9,895 nt of DNA from an archaeon (GCA_016550425.1 JABXGS010000122.1:1-9895); one strand, 5' to 3'. Shown: positions 1 to 6,357, counted from the first letter of the stretch. Notes: generated by a model from the letters alone, not told the origin. Made by a program: numbers and translations.

Positions 1-132
1 GGGATCGCGGCTCATGTTTCGAGCTCGAATCTGCTCAGCCCGGACTGGGAGGCCAGATGCTTCTGTGTAGATTTTTGCTTGGATGTCTTCGAGCCCTTGG
101 TCGGGCTCCCAGTGACGATATACGATTTTCAA
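1..132 (-). CDS. N-terminal fragment of a protein, possibly a GNAT-family acetyltransferase (runs off the window)
   Basis: An open frame of exactly 44 codons runs from a TTG start (130-132) to the left edge. The peptide begins (M)KIVYRHWEPDQGLEDIQ and continues to ARNMSRDP, with no stop. An in-frame TGA lies three codons upstream of the TTG, so no earlier start is possible. A strong Shine-Dalgarno match, GGAGATGAT (138-146 on the complement), sits 5 nt before the TTG and supports both the frame and the start. A beta-strand followed by acidic/amphipathic helices (WEPDQGLEDIQ) resembles the opening of GNAT acetyltransferases, but the acetyl-CoA binding motif would lie outside the window, so the family is a guess. 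It lies downstream of argS on the same strand, with a 111-bp A/T-rich gap that probably carries its own promoter. Confidence 0.6.
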   Translation of the reverse strand, partial: MKIVYRHWEPDQGLEDIQAKIYTEASGLPVRAEQIRARNMSRDP

Positions 133-137
133 AAGGA

Positions 138-146
138 ATCATCTCC
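138..146 (-). promoter_or_regulatory. Shine-Dalgarno site of the TTG-start gene
   Basis: On the minus strand the sequence GGAGATGAT ends 5 nt before the TTG codon at 130-132. It is a near match to the archaeal GGAGGTGAT complement of the 16S 3' end and is the main reason to accept a TTG start. Confidence 0.55.
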
Positions 147-165
147 ATTAAAACGAGCTGTAATG

Positions 166-182
166 TTCTCGTTTAATGAGAA
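166..182. repeat. Small inverted repeat upstream of the TTG-start gene, possible operator
   Basis: TTCTC (166-170) and GAGAA (178-182) form perfect 5-bp arms around a 7-bp spacer. The flanks AATG.. and ..TGTT extend the symmetry imperfectly. The repeat overlaps the transcription start expected from the A/T box at 199-209, a common place for a repressor site. The arms are short, so chance cannot be ruled out. Confidence 0.25.
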
Positions 183-197
183 TGTTAGTACATAATG

Positions 198-212
198 TAA
201 TATTTAATTCTT
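198..212 (-). promoter_or_regulatory. Possible archaeal TATA/BRE promoter for the left-edge gene
   Basis: The minus strand reads AAGAATTAAATATTA, an A/T box preceded by a purine-rich BRE-like stretch. A TATA centre near 204 would place transcription start near 178, giving a leader of about 46 nt. The whole interval is A/T rich, so the exact position is uncertain. Confidence 0.3.
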
Positions 213-243
213 GTTATATTAGACCATTAAGGCCGCTGCTAGC

Positions 244-2112
244 TTAAATGCGTTCTAGGGGTTCTATTCCTAGAAGTTCTAAGGCGTTGGAGAGAACCTG
301 GCGACACAGATCGACAAGGAGTAGCCGAGCATTTTTGAGGGCAGACGTGTCTGCTTTTAAGACAGGGCAGTGATTGTAGAAAGAGTTGAAAGCCACACAT
401 AAAGCATGGGCGTATTCGGCTAGATGGAACAGCTCGATGCGGGTGCCCCAGACTTCGCGTTTTATGCCTTGAACGATTTCGAGAATAATAGCAGGGAAGC
501 GGCCCAAGAGTTTGATAAGTTCTGTTTCATAGGGGTTAGTTAGCTCACTGAGTCGGGCTTTAGTTGGAGCTGGTTCTTTGTTAAGAATTGAGCTGGCGCG
601 AGCGTGGGTGTACATGAGATAGGGGGCAGCATTGCCTTCGAAATTGAGCATGTCTTCCCATCGGAAGACAATCTGTTTTTCGACTGCTACTTTCAGGAGC
701 GCATACCGGACGGATGCAGAACCTATGGCTTCGGCTACTTGTCGGAGGAACTTGGCATTAGCAGCAGGGTTTCGTTCTTTTACTTCTTTGCGGGCTCGTC
801 GTGTGGCTTCGCGGATGACATCGTCGGTGCTGACTCCAATCCATGTGCCTTTTCTTCCGGAGAATCGGGTGTCGGGGAGGGTGACGAATTCATATGCGAG
901 GTGATAGTAGTTAGAGGAAGCCTGTTCGTAGCCTAAGGTTTGAAGGGTGAGATAGACGGTTCGTTGGGCTTGATTTTGGGGCATACCGATGACGTTGTAG
1001 ATAATATCAGCAGGATGATAATGTCCAGTTTCGCCCTTTTGGGTGGTTGTCCAGATAGTGCCTTCTTTGGCTTTAGGGCTTTTAAAGGGCGCGTAGTTGA
1101 ACGGGTCTTTAATGATACCAAATTTCCAGAAGTGGAACGCGATGTCCTTGCCTGTATACGTAGCGACGCCGTCGGAGCGAACAAGCACTTTATCTGTGTC
1201 TTTGAGTTGTTGAAATTCTTCGTAACTGCTGAGATCAACAATGACACAGCCAGCCTTCTCGCCTGTGGCGGGTTTTGTAGTTGTGGGAGCCCCAAGCATT
1301 TTTTCCAGAGCTTCAGCAAACAAACCAGAGTGGGCAATATTACTTTCCCAGACGAGTAAATCATGATGAACGTTGAGTTTTAAGTGGGTTTTATGGTGGG
1401 CGCGAAGGACCCGTTCAGACATCTTACGGACTTCGGTGGCAACTTTGTTGTTACCTTGTTCCATTAATTTGAGATACTTGCGGACTTGGGATTCATCGTA
1501 TTTTTCTTGAGCATCCACGTATAACCGCCCAATGACTTGATCGTATTTGCCTTTGTATTTCGTGGCATCCAAGTGTTTTAGGGCCCAATATGCTACGGCG
1601 ATTTGAAGTCCAAGATCATTTATGTAGTCCATTCGAGTGACTTCGTATCCAACGGCATGTAGCAGTCGTGTTGTGGTATCCCCTAGAACAGCATTCCGGG
1701 CATGCCCGATGTGCAATGGGTTATTCGGATTCACAGCAGGGTATTCAACTACGACGTGTTTACCGGCGAATTTCGTTGATTTCCCATAGCCCTCATGTGT
1801 CTTTTTGATGGCATCAACAACGAGTCGACGATAGGGAATAATGTTGATATAGAAATTCACATAGGGTCCTTGAGCAACGACTTGTTCTATCAAGGGAAAA
1901 CGTGATGGATCGAATACTGCGAGATCTTTTGCAATTTCAGCAGGGCTCTTCTTATGTTGCTGAGCCAGATGAAATGCTGCTGTACAGGCGAGATCTCCGT
2001 GATGGGGTTCGGCAGGGAGTTCGAGGTACTGACTTAGGTCTTGACCACTGGCAAGTCGAAGCGCTTCAGTGACCTGTTTTTCAAACTCTGCCCAAGGATT
2101 TTCAACTTTCAC
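244..2112 (-). CDS. argS: Arginine--tRNA ligase (ArgRS)
   Basis: Class I aminoacyl-tRNA synthetase that charges tRNA-Arg with arginine using ATP, in the cytoplasm. The protein has 622 residues, within the archaeal range. Residues about 1-105 are the ArgRS-specific N-terminal domain (tRNA D-loop recognition in the family). The Rossmann catalytic domain follows, with the HIGH signature intact at residues 134-137 (NPLHIGHARN). The KMSKS counterpart is the degenerate RFSGRKG at 416-422, as is usual for archaeal ArgRS. The C-terminal DALR anticodon-binding domain starts near 497 (YLMYTHARASSIL) and ends with LGIEPLERI. The start is GTG (2110-2112); no strong Shine-Dalgarno precedes it, and the next methionine lies past residue 100, so this start is needed to keep the N-terminal domain. 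The gene is divergent from tRNA-Arg(TCG), 138 bp away, and ends in TAA. Confidence 0.97.
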   Translation of the reverse strand: MKVENPWAEFEKQVTEALRLASGQDLSQYLELPAEPHHGDLACTAAFHLAQQHKKSPAEIAKDLAVFDPSRFPLIEQVVAQGPYVNFYINIIPYRRLVVDAIKKTHEGYGKSTKFAGKHVVVEYPAVNPNNPLHIGHARNAVLGDTTTRLLHAVGYEVTRMDYINDLGLQIAVAYWALKHLDATKYKGKYDQVIGRLYVDAQEKYDESQVRKYLKLMEQGNNKVATEVRKMSERVLRAHHKTHLKLNVHHDLLVWESNIAHSGLFAEALEKMLGAPTTTKPATGEKAGCVIVDLSSYEEFQQLKDTDKVLVRSDGVATYTGKDIAFHFWKFGIIKDPFNYAPFKSPKAKEGTIWTTTQKGETGHYHPADIIYNVIGMPQNQAQRTVYLTLQTLGYEQASSNYYHLAYEFVTLPDTRFSGRKGTWIGVSTDDVIREATRRARKEVKERNPAANAKFLRQVAEAIGSASVRYALLKVAVEKQIVFRWEDMLNFEGNAAPYLMYTHARASSILNKEPAPTKARLSELTNPYETELIKLLGRFPAIILEIVQGIKREVWGTRIELFHLAEYAHALCVAFNSFYNHCPVLKADTSALKNARLLLVDLCRQVLSNALELLGIEPLERI

Positions 2113-2144
2113 GGTTATTCGATTCCTGTTGAGAGTACACAGAG

Positions 2145-2166
2145 TCAGCCTTTTTTTTTCTTTCGC
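2145..2166 (-). promoter_or_regulatory. Possible argS promoter
   Basis: The minus strand reads GGCGAAAG followed by a nine-base A tract (complement of T9 at 2151-2159). CGAAA is a BRE-like element, also seen before the tRNA and the 7585 gene. The A tract is a poor TATA box, but it is 40-50 bp upstream of the GTG start, which would give a leader of roughly 15 nt. Confidence 0.3.
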
Positions 2167-2203
2167 CAGAGTTTGGATTGGGTCAAAACATCGAAAACCG
2201 CAT

Positions 2204-2217
2204 CGAAACGATTAAAA
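2204..2217 (+). promoter_or_regulatory. Probable tRNA-Arg promoter (BRE + TATA-like)
   Basis: CGAAAC (2204-2209) followed by GATTAAAA (2210-2217) matches the archaeal BRE plus TATA layout. The box centre near 2213 predicts transcription start near 2240, about 11 nt before the mature tRNA 5' end. A second A/T stretch, TTATAA at 2228-2233, is an alternative but lies rather close to the gene. Confidence 0.45.
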
Positions 2218-2250
2218 TGGGGGAGGTTATAACACGCCTGTTTCATTTGT

Positions 2251-2326
2251 GGGCCCGTGGCCAAGTGGATACGGCGACAGGCTTCGGACCTGTAGATCCG
2301 GGGTTCAAATCCCTGCGGGCCCGCCA
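2251..2326 (+). tRNA. tRNA-Arg (anticodon TCG), CCA encoded
   Basis: The sequence folds into a complete cloverleaf. The acceptor stem GGGCCCG (2251-2257) pairs perfectly with CGGGCCC (2316-2322). The D arm starts at 2260. The anticodon stem ACAGG/CCTGT (2277-2281, 2289-2293) encloses loop CTTCGGA with anticodon TCG at 2284-2286, which reads CGA and, by wobble, other CGN arginine codons. The variable loop has 5 nt. The T stem 2299-2303/2311-2315 contains one G-T wobble, and the T loop is TTCAAAT. The discriminator is G2323, followed by an encoded CCA (2324-2326). C35 and A20 (2269), known arginine identity bases, are both present. No intron is seen. It is transcribed away from argS. Confidence 0.97.
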
Positions 2327-2337
2327 TTCCTGTTTGA

Positions 2338-2348
2338 ATTAATTTTTG
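2338..2348 (+). terminator. Possible T-rich terminator of the tRNA gene
   Basis: A short T5 run (2343-2347) inside an A/T patch lies 17-21 nt after the encoded CCA. Archaeal RNA polymerase commonly terminates at U-rich tracts without a hairpin. The run is short, so support is weak. The rest of 2349-2506 shows no gene and no clear signal apart from a 5-bp stem at 2367-2379. Confidence 0.3.
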
Positions 2349-2506
2349 CAGGCTACCGTGTAAGGAAAGCTTGCAGCTTCGAGCGCCTGTGAATCTTACT
2401 GATGTAGCTCGACCCTTGAACAGCTACTTAGCTTATCAGTCTCATACACAATGAGGAACGTGTGCTTGAGGACCTTGAAGACTAGTTGTGGAAGTGAAGA
2501 TTTGCA

Positions 2507-3607
2507 CTACTTAAGAGGTTTAAATCTGTTCTTTAGCTTCTTCAAGACCTGGGGAAGAGTGGTGTACTCCATGGAGGATGGAGGAAGCCGGTGGGGTTCG
2601 AAGGGTCCATGTCGACGAAGATAATCGGTTACATACATGCATTGGTCTCGTGTGAGGTCCCAAGCGGGATCATCAAAGACGTCAATGGGTTCTGTTAGTA
2701 CACCGTTTTTCATACTGAAAGCGAGACCTGTTATACGTGGGGGACCGTCAAAGCGTGTGCATTGGGAATAGTGGAGGGGCACAGGCATTAGAGGTCCGTT
2801 ATGACTTCCACGCATCCAGCCAGTTACGAGATGACCAAGGGCAAAGCCTTCAAGAACTTCTCCTGTTGCAGGGAATCCACTTTGGGCACGAACGATGGCT
2901 GCAGGGTCATCTTTGCCGATATATTTTCCAGCGACAGCATAGAGTTTTTCAGTTGAAATGACTGCACCAATGCCTCGAGATTCGTCTTTGGAATAGACGC
3001 GTTTGATGACGTAATCTTCGGTTGAACCAATGAGGGCAAGAAGGTCATAGGTTTCGGTAGGAGTTTCTAATTTGACCATTTTATCGTTCTTGATGTCAAA
3101 GACTTCGAAAATGAAGCCATCGTGCATCTTTGGATCAATGATGAGTCCTGCAGTATTGAAAGGGTCGGCAAAAATTCGGTAAATAGGATAATTATAGGCT
3201 CCTGGGGCGGTTTTATCTGCTGTAAAGACTACAAAAGGTTCAGCTGGGCGTTCTTCAAACTCCATTTCTGCAACGCCAGGACCCATTCCTCGGACATTTC
3301 CACTGAAAGCTTCTTTCAGGATGTCCTGCCCAGCTCCGTACAGTCCACGTTCTTTCGCATTTTGGGCACCTTTCATGAGTGCGTCAAAAGCGGTTTTGTG
3401 GATTTCTTCATCATCAATTCCACGAGTGTGGGTCATCAGTATCTCACTATCATCGCCCGCATTCCAGATCTTGTAGTCAATGATGAGTCCGGATTGATGG
3501 GCTTCGTCGATAGCTTGACAGATGACATCTGTTGTCACATCACAGGTTCGAATATGACCGCCAATACTACCAATATCGGCTTTGATTAAACTGACAGTAA
3601 TTTTCAC
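2507..3607 (-). CDS. fbp: Fructose-1,6-bisphosphate aldolase/phosphatase (bifunctional, FBPase class V)
   Basis: Bifunctional gluconeogenic enzyme: it condenses dihydroxyacetone phosphate with glyceraldehyde 3-phosphate and then removes the 1-phosphate to give fructose 6-phosphate, in the cytoplasm. From the chosen start the protein has 366 residues, a normal family length. It opens MKITVSLIKADIGS, like known members. Mg-binding residues are visible: KAD (Asp11), GGH (His18) and AGDD (Asp52-Asp53). The catalytic KYIGKDDP at 228-235 carries the Schiff-base Lys232 and the aldolase Tyr229. Other family blocks are SGNVRGMGPGVAEME, DPFNTAGLIIDP, GWMRGSHNGPLMPV and a C-terminal MEYTTLPQVLKKLKNRF. 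The frame is open three codons further, to a GTG at 3616 directly after a TAG. The GTG at 3605-3607 is preferred because AGGTGGAG (3611-3618) then forms a well-placed Shine-Dalgarno and the N-terminus matches homologues. Confidence 0.97.
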   Translation of the reverse strand: MKITVSLIKADIGSIGGHIRTCDVTTDVICQAIDEAHQSGLIIDYKIWNAGDDSEILMTHTRGIDDEEIHKTAFDALMKGAQNAKERGLYGAGQDILKEAFSGNVRGMGPGVAEMEFEERPAEPFVVFTADKTAPGAYNYPIYRIFADPFNTAGLIIDPKMHDGFIFEVFDIKNDKMVKLETPTETYDLLALIGSTEDYVIKRVYSKDESRGIGAVISTEKLYAVAGKYIGKDDPAAIVRAQSGFPATGEVLEGFALGHLVTGWMRGSHNGPLMPVPLHYSQCTRFDGPPRITGLAFSMKNGVLTEPIDVFDDPAWDLTRDQCMYVTDYLRRHGPFEPHRLPPSSMEYTTLPQVLKKLKNRFKPLK

Positions 3608-3610
3608 AGG

Positions 3611-3618
3611 CTCCACCT
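3611..3618 (-). promoter_or_regulatory. Shine-Dalgarno site deciding the fbp start
   Basis: The minus strand reads AGGTGGAG, then CCT, then GTG (3605-3607). The AGGTG core is 6 nt from that GTG. If translation started at the upstream GTG (3614-3616) instead, this site would overlap the start codon and no other ribosome site would be available. Confidence 0.55.
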
Positions 3619-3657
3619 ACAAAGGGTAACTTTGTGTCAGGTGTTGGCATGCAACAC
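3619..3657 (-). repeat. Two 17-nt inverted repeats in the fbp leader
   Basis: On the minus strand, GTGTTG/CAACAC (arms at 3652-3657 and 3641-3646) and ACAAAG/CTTTGT (arms at 3630-3635 and 3619-3624) each form perfect 6-bp arms around a 5-nt spacer. They are separated by 5 nt, so their centres are 22 bp apart. The second ends one base before the Shine-Dalgarno site. As DNA they could be a tandem operator just downstream of the expected transcription start. As RNA they would form two short hairpins next to the ribosome site. Confidence 0.4.
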
Positions 3658-3680
3658 GTTGAAGGCAGATTATCTTATCA

Positions 3681-3697
3681 CTATTAAATAATTTGGT
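3681..3697 (-). promoter_or_regulatory. Probable fbp promoter (TATA/BRE-like)
   Basis: The minus strand reads AACCAAATTATTTAATAG, with an A/T box centred near 3687 preceded by a purine/AAAT BRE-like stretch. It predicts a start of transcription near 3660 and a leader of about 53 nt. It lies in the 148-bp gap between the gamma-CA-like gene and fbp and suggests fbp is transcribed independently. Confidence 0.4.
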
Positions 3698-3755
3698 TTG
3701 TGAATGCCCTGAAATTTGAATGGAACATCAATCCTGTGAAGTATCACTCGGTGTT

Positions 3756-4274
3756 CTATTCACGTAGTTGCTTTAGGTATCTGCGGCTCAGTTCGACATA
3801 GACCTTCCAAGTAACTTCCAATTCCTGTAAATCAGTAGGTGAAAGAGTCCGTACAACCTTGCCTGGCACTCCAACAACTAGGCTTTCAGGGGGAATTTGT
3901 TTCCCTGGATTAATCACACTTCCTGCGCCGATAATAGTGTGATGTCCGATTTGAACATTGTTTAGGATGACTGCACCAATACCGACGAGTACATTATCAT
4001 CAATGTTACAGCCGTGTGCAACGGAGTTGTGTCCTAGGGTAACACGATTACCAATCTTTGTAGGAAAGCGAAGATCACAGTGTACTGTGCAGTTGTCTTG
4101 GATGCTTGAATCAGTGCCAATGGAGATAGTATTATAATCTGCACGAATTACGGCGTGTTCCCAAACGCTACTTCGTGCTCCAATGGTTGCAGCGCCAATG
4201 ACGGAAGCGCGGGGTGAAATATAAGCATCTGTTGCGATTTTTGGTTTCTTATCTTTGTAGGGGATAATGGTCAT
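3756..4274 (-). CDS. Gamma-carbonic anhydrase family protein (left-handed beta-helix; CamH/YrdA/PaaY-like)
   Basis: 172-residue hexapeptide-repeat protein, expected to form a trimer with metal sites between subunits. Repeats with I/V/L-G-x-x pattern run from about residue 18 to 122 (for example VIGAATIGARSSVWEHAVIRAD). The three metal-ligand histidines of the family are visible: VH65C, GH82N and AH87G. The conserved Arg44/Asp46 (IRAD) and Gln59-Asp60 are also present. A C-terminal helix (TDLQELEVTWKVYVELSRRYLKQL) follows, as in related proteins. The acidic loop and extra N-terminal region of the Methanosarcina Cam enzyme are absent, so it is the CamH/YrdA/PaaY type. Members hydrate CO2, while PaaY hydrolyses CoA thioesters, so the reaction is open. 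The start is ATG, with GAGGT at 4284-4288. It follows the dehydratase activator gene by 51 bp with no evident promoter and probably closes the operon. Confidence 0.88.
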   Translation of the reverse strand: MTIIPYKDKKPKIATDAYISPRASVIGAATIGARSSVWEHAVIRADYNTISIGTDSSIQDNCTVHCDLRFPTKIGNRVTLGHNSVAHGCNIDDNVLVGIGAVILNNVQIGHHTIIGAGSVINPGKQIPPESLVVGVPGKVVRTLSPTDLQELEVTWKVYVELSRRYLKQLRE

Positions 4275-4325
4275 GGGTGCACAACCTCTGTATCTGTGCT
4301 GGATGGATACTGCATCCCATAACTG

Positions 4326-5117
4326 TTACTCATTCACTTGAGCTACAGCGAGAATTGCGGCGCCCAATGCTCCAGTGTATTGCGGGTCTTCAGGAACCCA
4401 TAAATCGGTGTGAAGTTCTTTCCCTAAATAGTGGCGAAATCCGGGATTGAGGGCGACGCCCCCGGTGACTGCGACAGGAGGGTTGACTCTGACCCGTTGG
4501 GCGAGTGTCGCGATTTTGCTAGCCATGGCTTTATGGACACCTGCGGCAATATCAGCTGGGTTGTCACCAGCCCCAATGCGTCCAATTACTTCACTTTCAG
4601 CGAATACAGTGCAAGTGCTGCTGATGATGGAAGGCGCCTTGGCTTTGAGGGATAGAGGTCCCAATTCGTTGATGGGTAGTTCAAGGACTTGGGCCATTAC
4701 TTCGAGGAAACGACCTGTGCCTGCGCTACATTTGTCATTGAGTTCAAAATCTGTCGGACGTCCGTCCTTGCCGATACGAATGACTTTCGAGTCTTGTCCA
4801 CCAACATCGATAAGAGTCACGATGTCGGGATTTAGGCTATGGACTCCCAAGCTATGGCAGGTAATTTCGGTAACAGATTTCATGGCATTGGGGGCTTGAC
4901 GCCGCCCATATCCCGTGCTAATTGCGGGTATCTTGGTGAGATCCTCCTCAGAGAGTGATGCTAGCTCATCAAGGCAGCGTTGTACTGATTTCTGAGCTGA
5001 GGCTCCTGTGGCTAATAGGTAGTGGGCTACTACGGTGTGGTTTTTGTCAAGCAGTACTGCTTTGGTAGTGGTGGATCCTACATCGATACCAATGCCGAGT
5101 TTTGCTTCGTTGACCAC
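4326..5117 (-). CDS. BadF/BadG/HgdC-type ATP-dependent activator (electron-donating ATPase) of a 2-hydroxyacyl-CoA dehydratase / benzoyl-CoA reductase-like enzyme
   Basis: 263-residue ASKHA-fold ATPase. In this family a homodimer holds one [4Fe-4S] cluster between subunits and uses ATP hydrolysis to drive a very low-potential electron into its partner enzyme. The phosphate-1 motif is DVGSTTTK (12-19). The second nucleotide block is LIDVGGQDSKVI (102-113). The cluster ligands are Cys130 (NDKCSAGTGRF) and Cys169 (SSTCTVFAESEV), spaced as in known activators. The adenosine motif is VTGGVALNPG (217-226), and the end is GALGAAILA. All key residues are present and the length is normal. The start is GTG (5115-5117), 12 bp after the stop of the upstream HGD-D subunit, with only a weak ribosome site, so translational coupling is likely. 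Position in the cluster fixes its partner as the two upstream subunits. The substrate is not known. Confidence 0.94.
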   Translation of the reverse strand: MVNEAKLGIGIDVGSTTTKAVLLDKNHTVVAHYLLATGASAQKSVQRCLDELASLSEEDLTKIPAISTGYGRRQAPNAMKSVTEITCHSLGVHSLNPDIVTLIDVGGQDSKVIRIGKDGRPTDFELNDKCSAGTGRFLEVMAQVLELPINELGPLSLKAKAPSIISSTCTVFAESEVIGRIGAGDNPADIAAGVHKAMASKIATLAQRVRVNPPVAVTGGVALNPGFRHYLGKELHTDLWVPEDPQYTGALGAAILAVAQVNE

Positions 5118-5129
5118 AGTTATCGGCTC

Positions 5130-6347
5130 TTATACTATCATTTCAAGGAGGGCTTCCACTCTGGTTTCAGCTTGGGCTTCATTATACTGTTGGCTATCAA
5201 CCATATCGCCTTCGATGATAACGCCTGGTACACCAGTTCGTCGAGTGATTTCTTCTTTGGTAACCATCTGACCTAATGAATAGCGTTTGCAGGAACGAAC
5301 TGAGAAGAGGACAAATCCTTCCAAATCATAATCTTTGATAAGAGAACACATCTTGTCAATTTTGGCAGGGAGACCTTTGTTCAGGTAGACATTTGAATAT
5401 ACCTTAGCAATGCTTTCGATAACTTCGCCTCGAGGGATTTTCGCTGACCAGGCATGAGTGTAAGAATCCGCTGGGAAGACGACGCCCTGTTTTGCTAAGG
5501 TATTGAAGAATTTGTAGATTGTAAACCATGGAGGGATATTGTCCCAAAGGAGGCGCACCTTTTCGTCGACAATTGCACCAACACCATTTTTCACACGATC
5601 CTTGACTTCTGTGAGAAATGCCTGGTAGAAGTTAATGGCTTGCTGGGTTCCACGTAACGAAACAATGGGTGCCATGGAAAGAAATCGATCAGCACAATTA
5701 AGTGGAGAAGGTCTGTTTTTACACGCTTCGAGCGCGCGGGTCCAGAGGTTCACCGCCTCATTTGATACCTCGGCGACTTGAAGCAATTTGGTTTCATCAT
5801 ACTCTCGATCAAAGGTTTCACTTAGAAAGGTGATGAGTCCTTCAAGGCTCGATTTGACATAGGCAAGGTGGTGAGGAGGTTGATCTCCTTCAAGCGGTGG
5901 CGTATCAACAAGATACACAGGGGCCCCAGTCATTTCAGAGACAGCCTCATACCAAGGAAGAACTGTGCCACAAATATTGTTACACGCTAGTAGTGCCTGT
6001 GGTGTAGGAAGGCCTGTGAGTGGACTTTGCTCAGGGCGTTGCACAGAACCAATGCTGGAACGGGCATATGAGCACAGTTCTTGGGAAAAGCCCAGTTCTT
6101 CAGCAAATCCGCAGAGGAGGGGACCACATTTATCTGAGCCTACAATAGCCCCATATTGTTCTGGATAGGCAGCCGTGACATCGAAGGCAACTGGGATTTC
6201 AACTGGGAAGCCGGAAGTGACCCATGCCAATCGCCCTTCTTGGGAAGCTTGTTTAGTGCTCAGGATGTGTAAAGTCATGGTTTCACGAAGAAGTTTGCTG
6301 GTGTTGAGTTTACGGTAGGCTTTTTCTTTGGTTTCTGATGACACCAT
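5130..6347 (-). CDS. HGD-D family subunit, BcrB/HgdA-like (2-hydroxyacyl-CoA dehydratase / benzoyl-CoA reductase-like), cysteine-rich
   Basis: 405-residue iron-sulfur subunit of the 2-hydroxyacyl-CoA dehydratase/benzoyl-CoA reductase superfamily; the HGD-D domain covers nearly the whole chain. Family blocks in order: WVTSGFPVEIPVAFDVTAAY (42-61), ELCSYARSSIG (90-100), ACNNICGTVLPWYE (121-134), VRSCKRYSLGQ (350-360) and IEGDMVDSQQYNEAQAETR (378-396). Cys92, Cys126 and Cys353 match the three positions that usually hold a [4Fe-4S] cluster. Six more cysteines exist (74, 79, 122, 208, 218, 334), and 74, 79 and 122 lie close to the ligand motifs. The blocks resemble the BcrB branch more than classical HgdA. 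The start is ATG with an excellent ribosome site, GAGGTGA (6351-6357). It lies 17 bp after the other subunit and 12 bp before the activator. Possible roles are dehydration of a 2-hydroxyacyl-CoA, aryl-CoA reduction, or a double-cubane reductase. Confidence 0.9.
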   Translation of the reverse strand: MVSSETKEKAYRKLNTSKLLRETMTLHILSTKQASQEGRLAWVTSGFPVEIPVAFDVTAAYPEQYGAIVGSDKCGPLLCGFAEELGFSQELCSYARSSIGSVQRPEQSPLTGLPTPQALLACNNICGTVLPWYEAVSEMTGAPVYLVDTPPLEGDQPPHHLAYVKSSLEGLITFLSETFDREYDETKLLQVAEVSNEAVNLWTRALEACKNRPSPLNCADRFLSMAPIVSLRGTQQAINFYQAFLTEVKDRVKNGVGAIVDEKVRLLWDNIPPWFTIYKFFNTLAKQGVVFPADSYTHAWSAKIPRGEVIESIAKVYSNVYLNKGLPAKIDKMCSLIKDYDLEGFVLFSVRSCKRYSLGQMVTKEEITRRTGVPGVIIEGDMVDSQQYNEAQAETRVEALLEMIV

Positions 6348-6350
6348 TAT

Positions 6351-6357
6351 TCACCTC
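6351..6357 (-). promoter_or_regulatory. Strong Shine-Dalgarno site of the BcrB-like gene
   Basis: The minus strand reads GAGGTGA, 3 nt before ATG (6345-6347). It lies in the 17-bp gap after the TGA stop (6365-6367) of the upstream subunit. It is the best ribosome site in the operon; the activator downstream has almost none. Confidence 0.65.

Noticed and set aside
416..422. Apparent loss of the KMSKS motif in ArgRS (RFSGRKG)
   Set aside because: Degenerate KMSKS versions are normal for archaeal and many bacterial ArgRS enzymes, so this is not a sign of inactivation.
940..1359. Plus-strand 139-codon frame inside argS
   Set aside because: It lies wholly antisense to a conserved part of ArgRS, has no ribosome site and no recognisable domain. 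The same applies to the plus-strand frames at 604-936 and 632-904 and the minus-strand frame at 933-1364.
2145..2327. 60-codon minus-strand frame beginning MAGPQGFEPRIYRS
   Set aside because: It is the antisense translation of tRNA-Arg. The GFEPR peptide comes from the complement of the T arm and is a well-known artefact; the rest lies in the argS-tRNA promoter region.
2367..2379. AAGCT-TGC-AGCTT hairpin downstream of the tRNA
   Set aside because: The stem is only 5 bp with no T tract after it on either strand, so it is not a convincing terminator or ncRNA.
3122..3589. Plus-strand 155-codon frame
   Set aside because: It is antisense to the conserved catalytic part of fbp, and its composition is that of a shadow frame.
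4447..4899. Plus-strand 150-codon frame
   Set aside because: It is antisense to the activator gene, across its cluster-ligand region, with no supporting signal.
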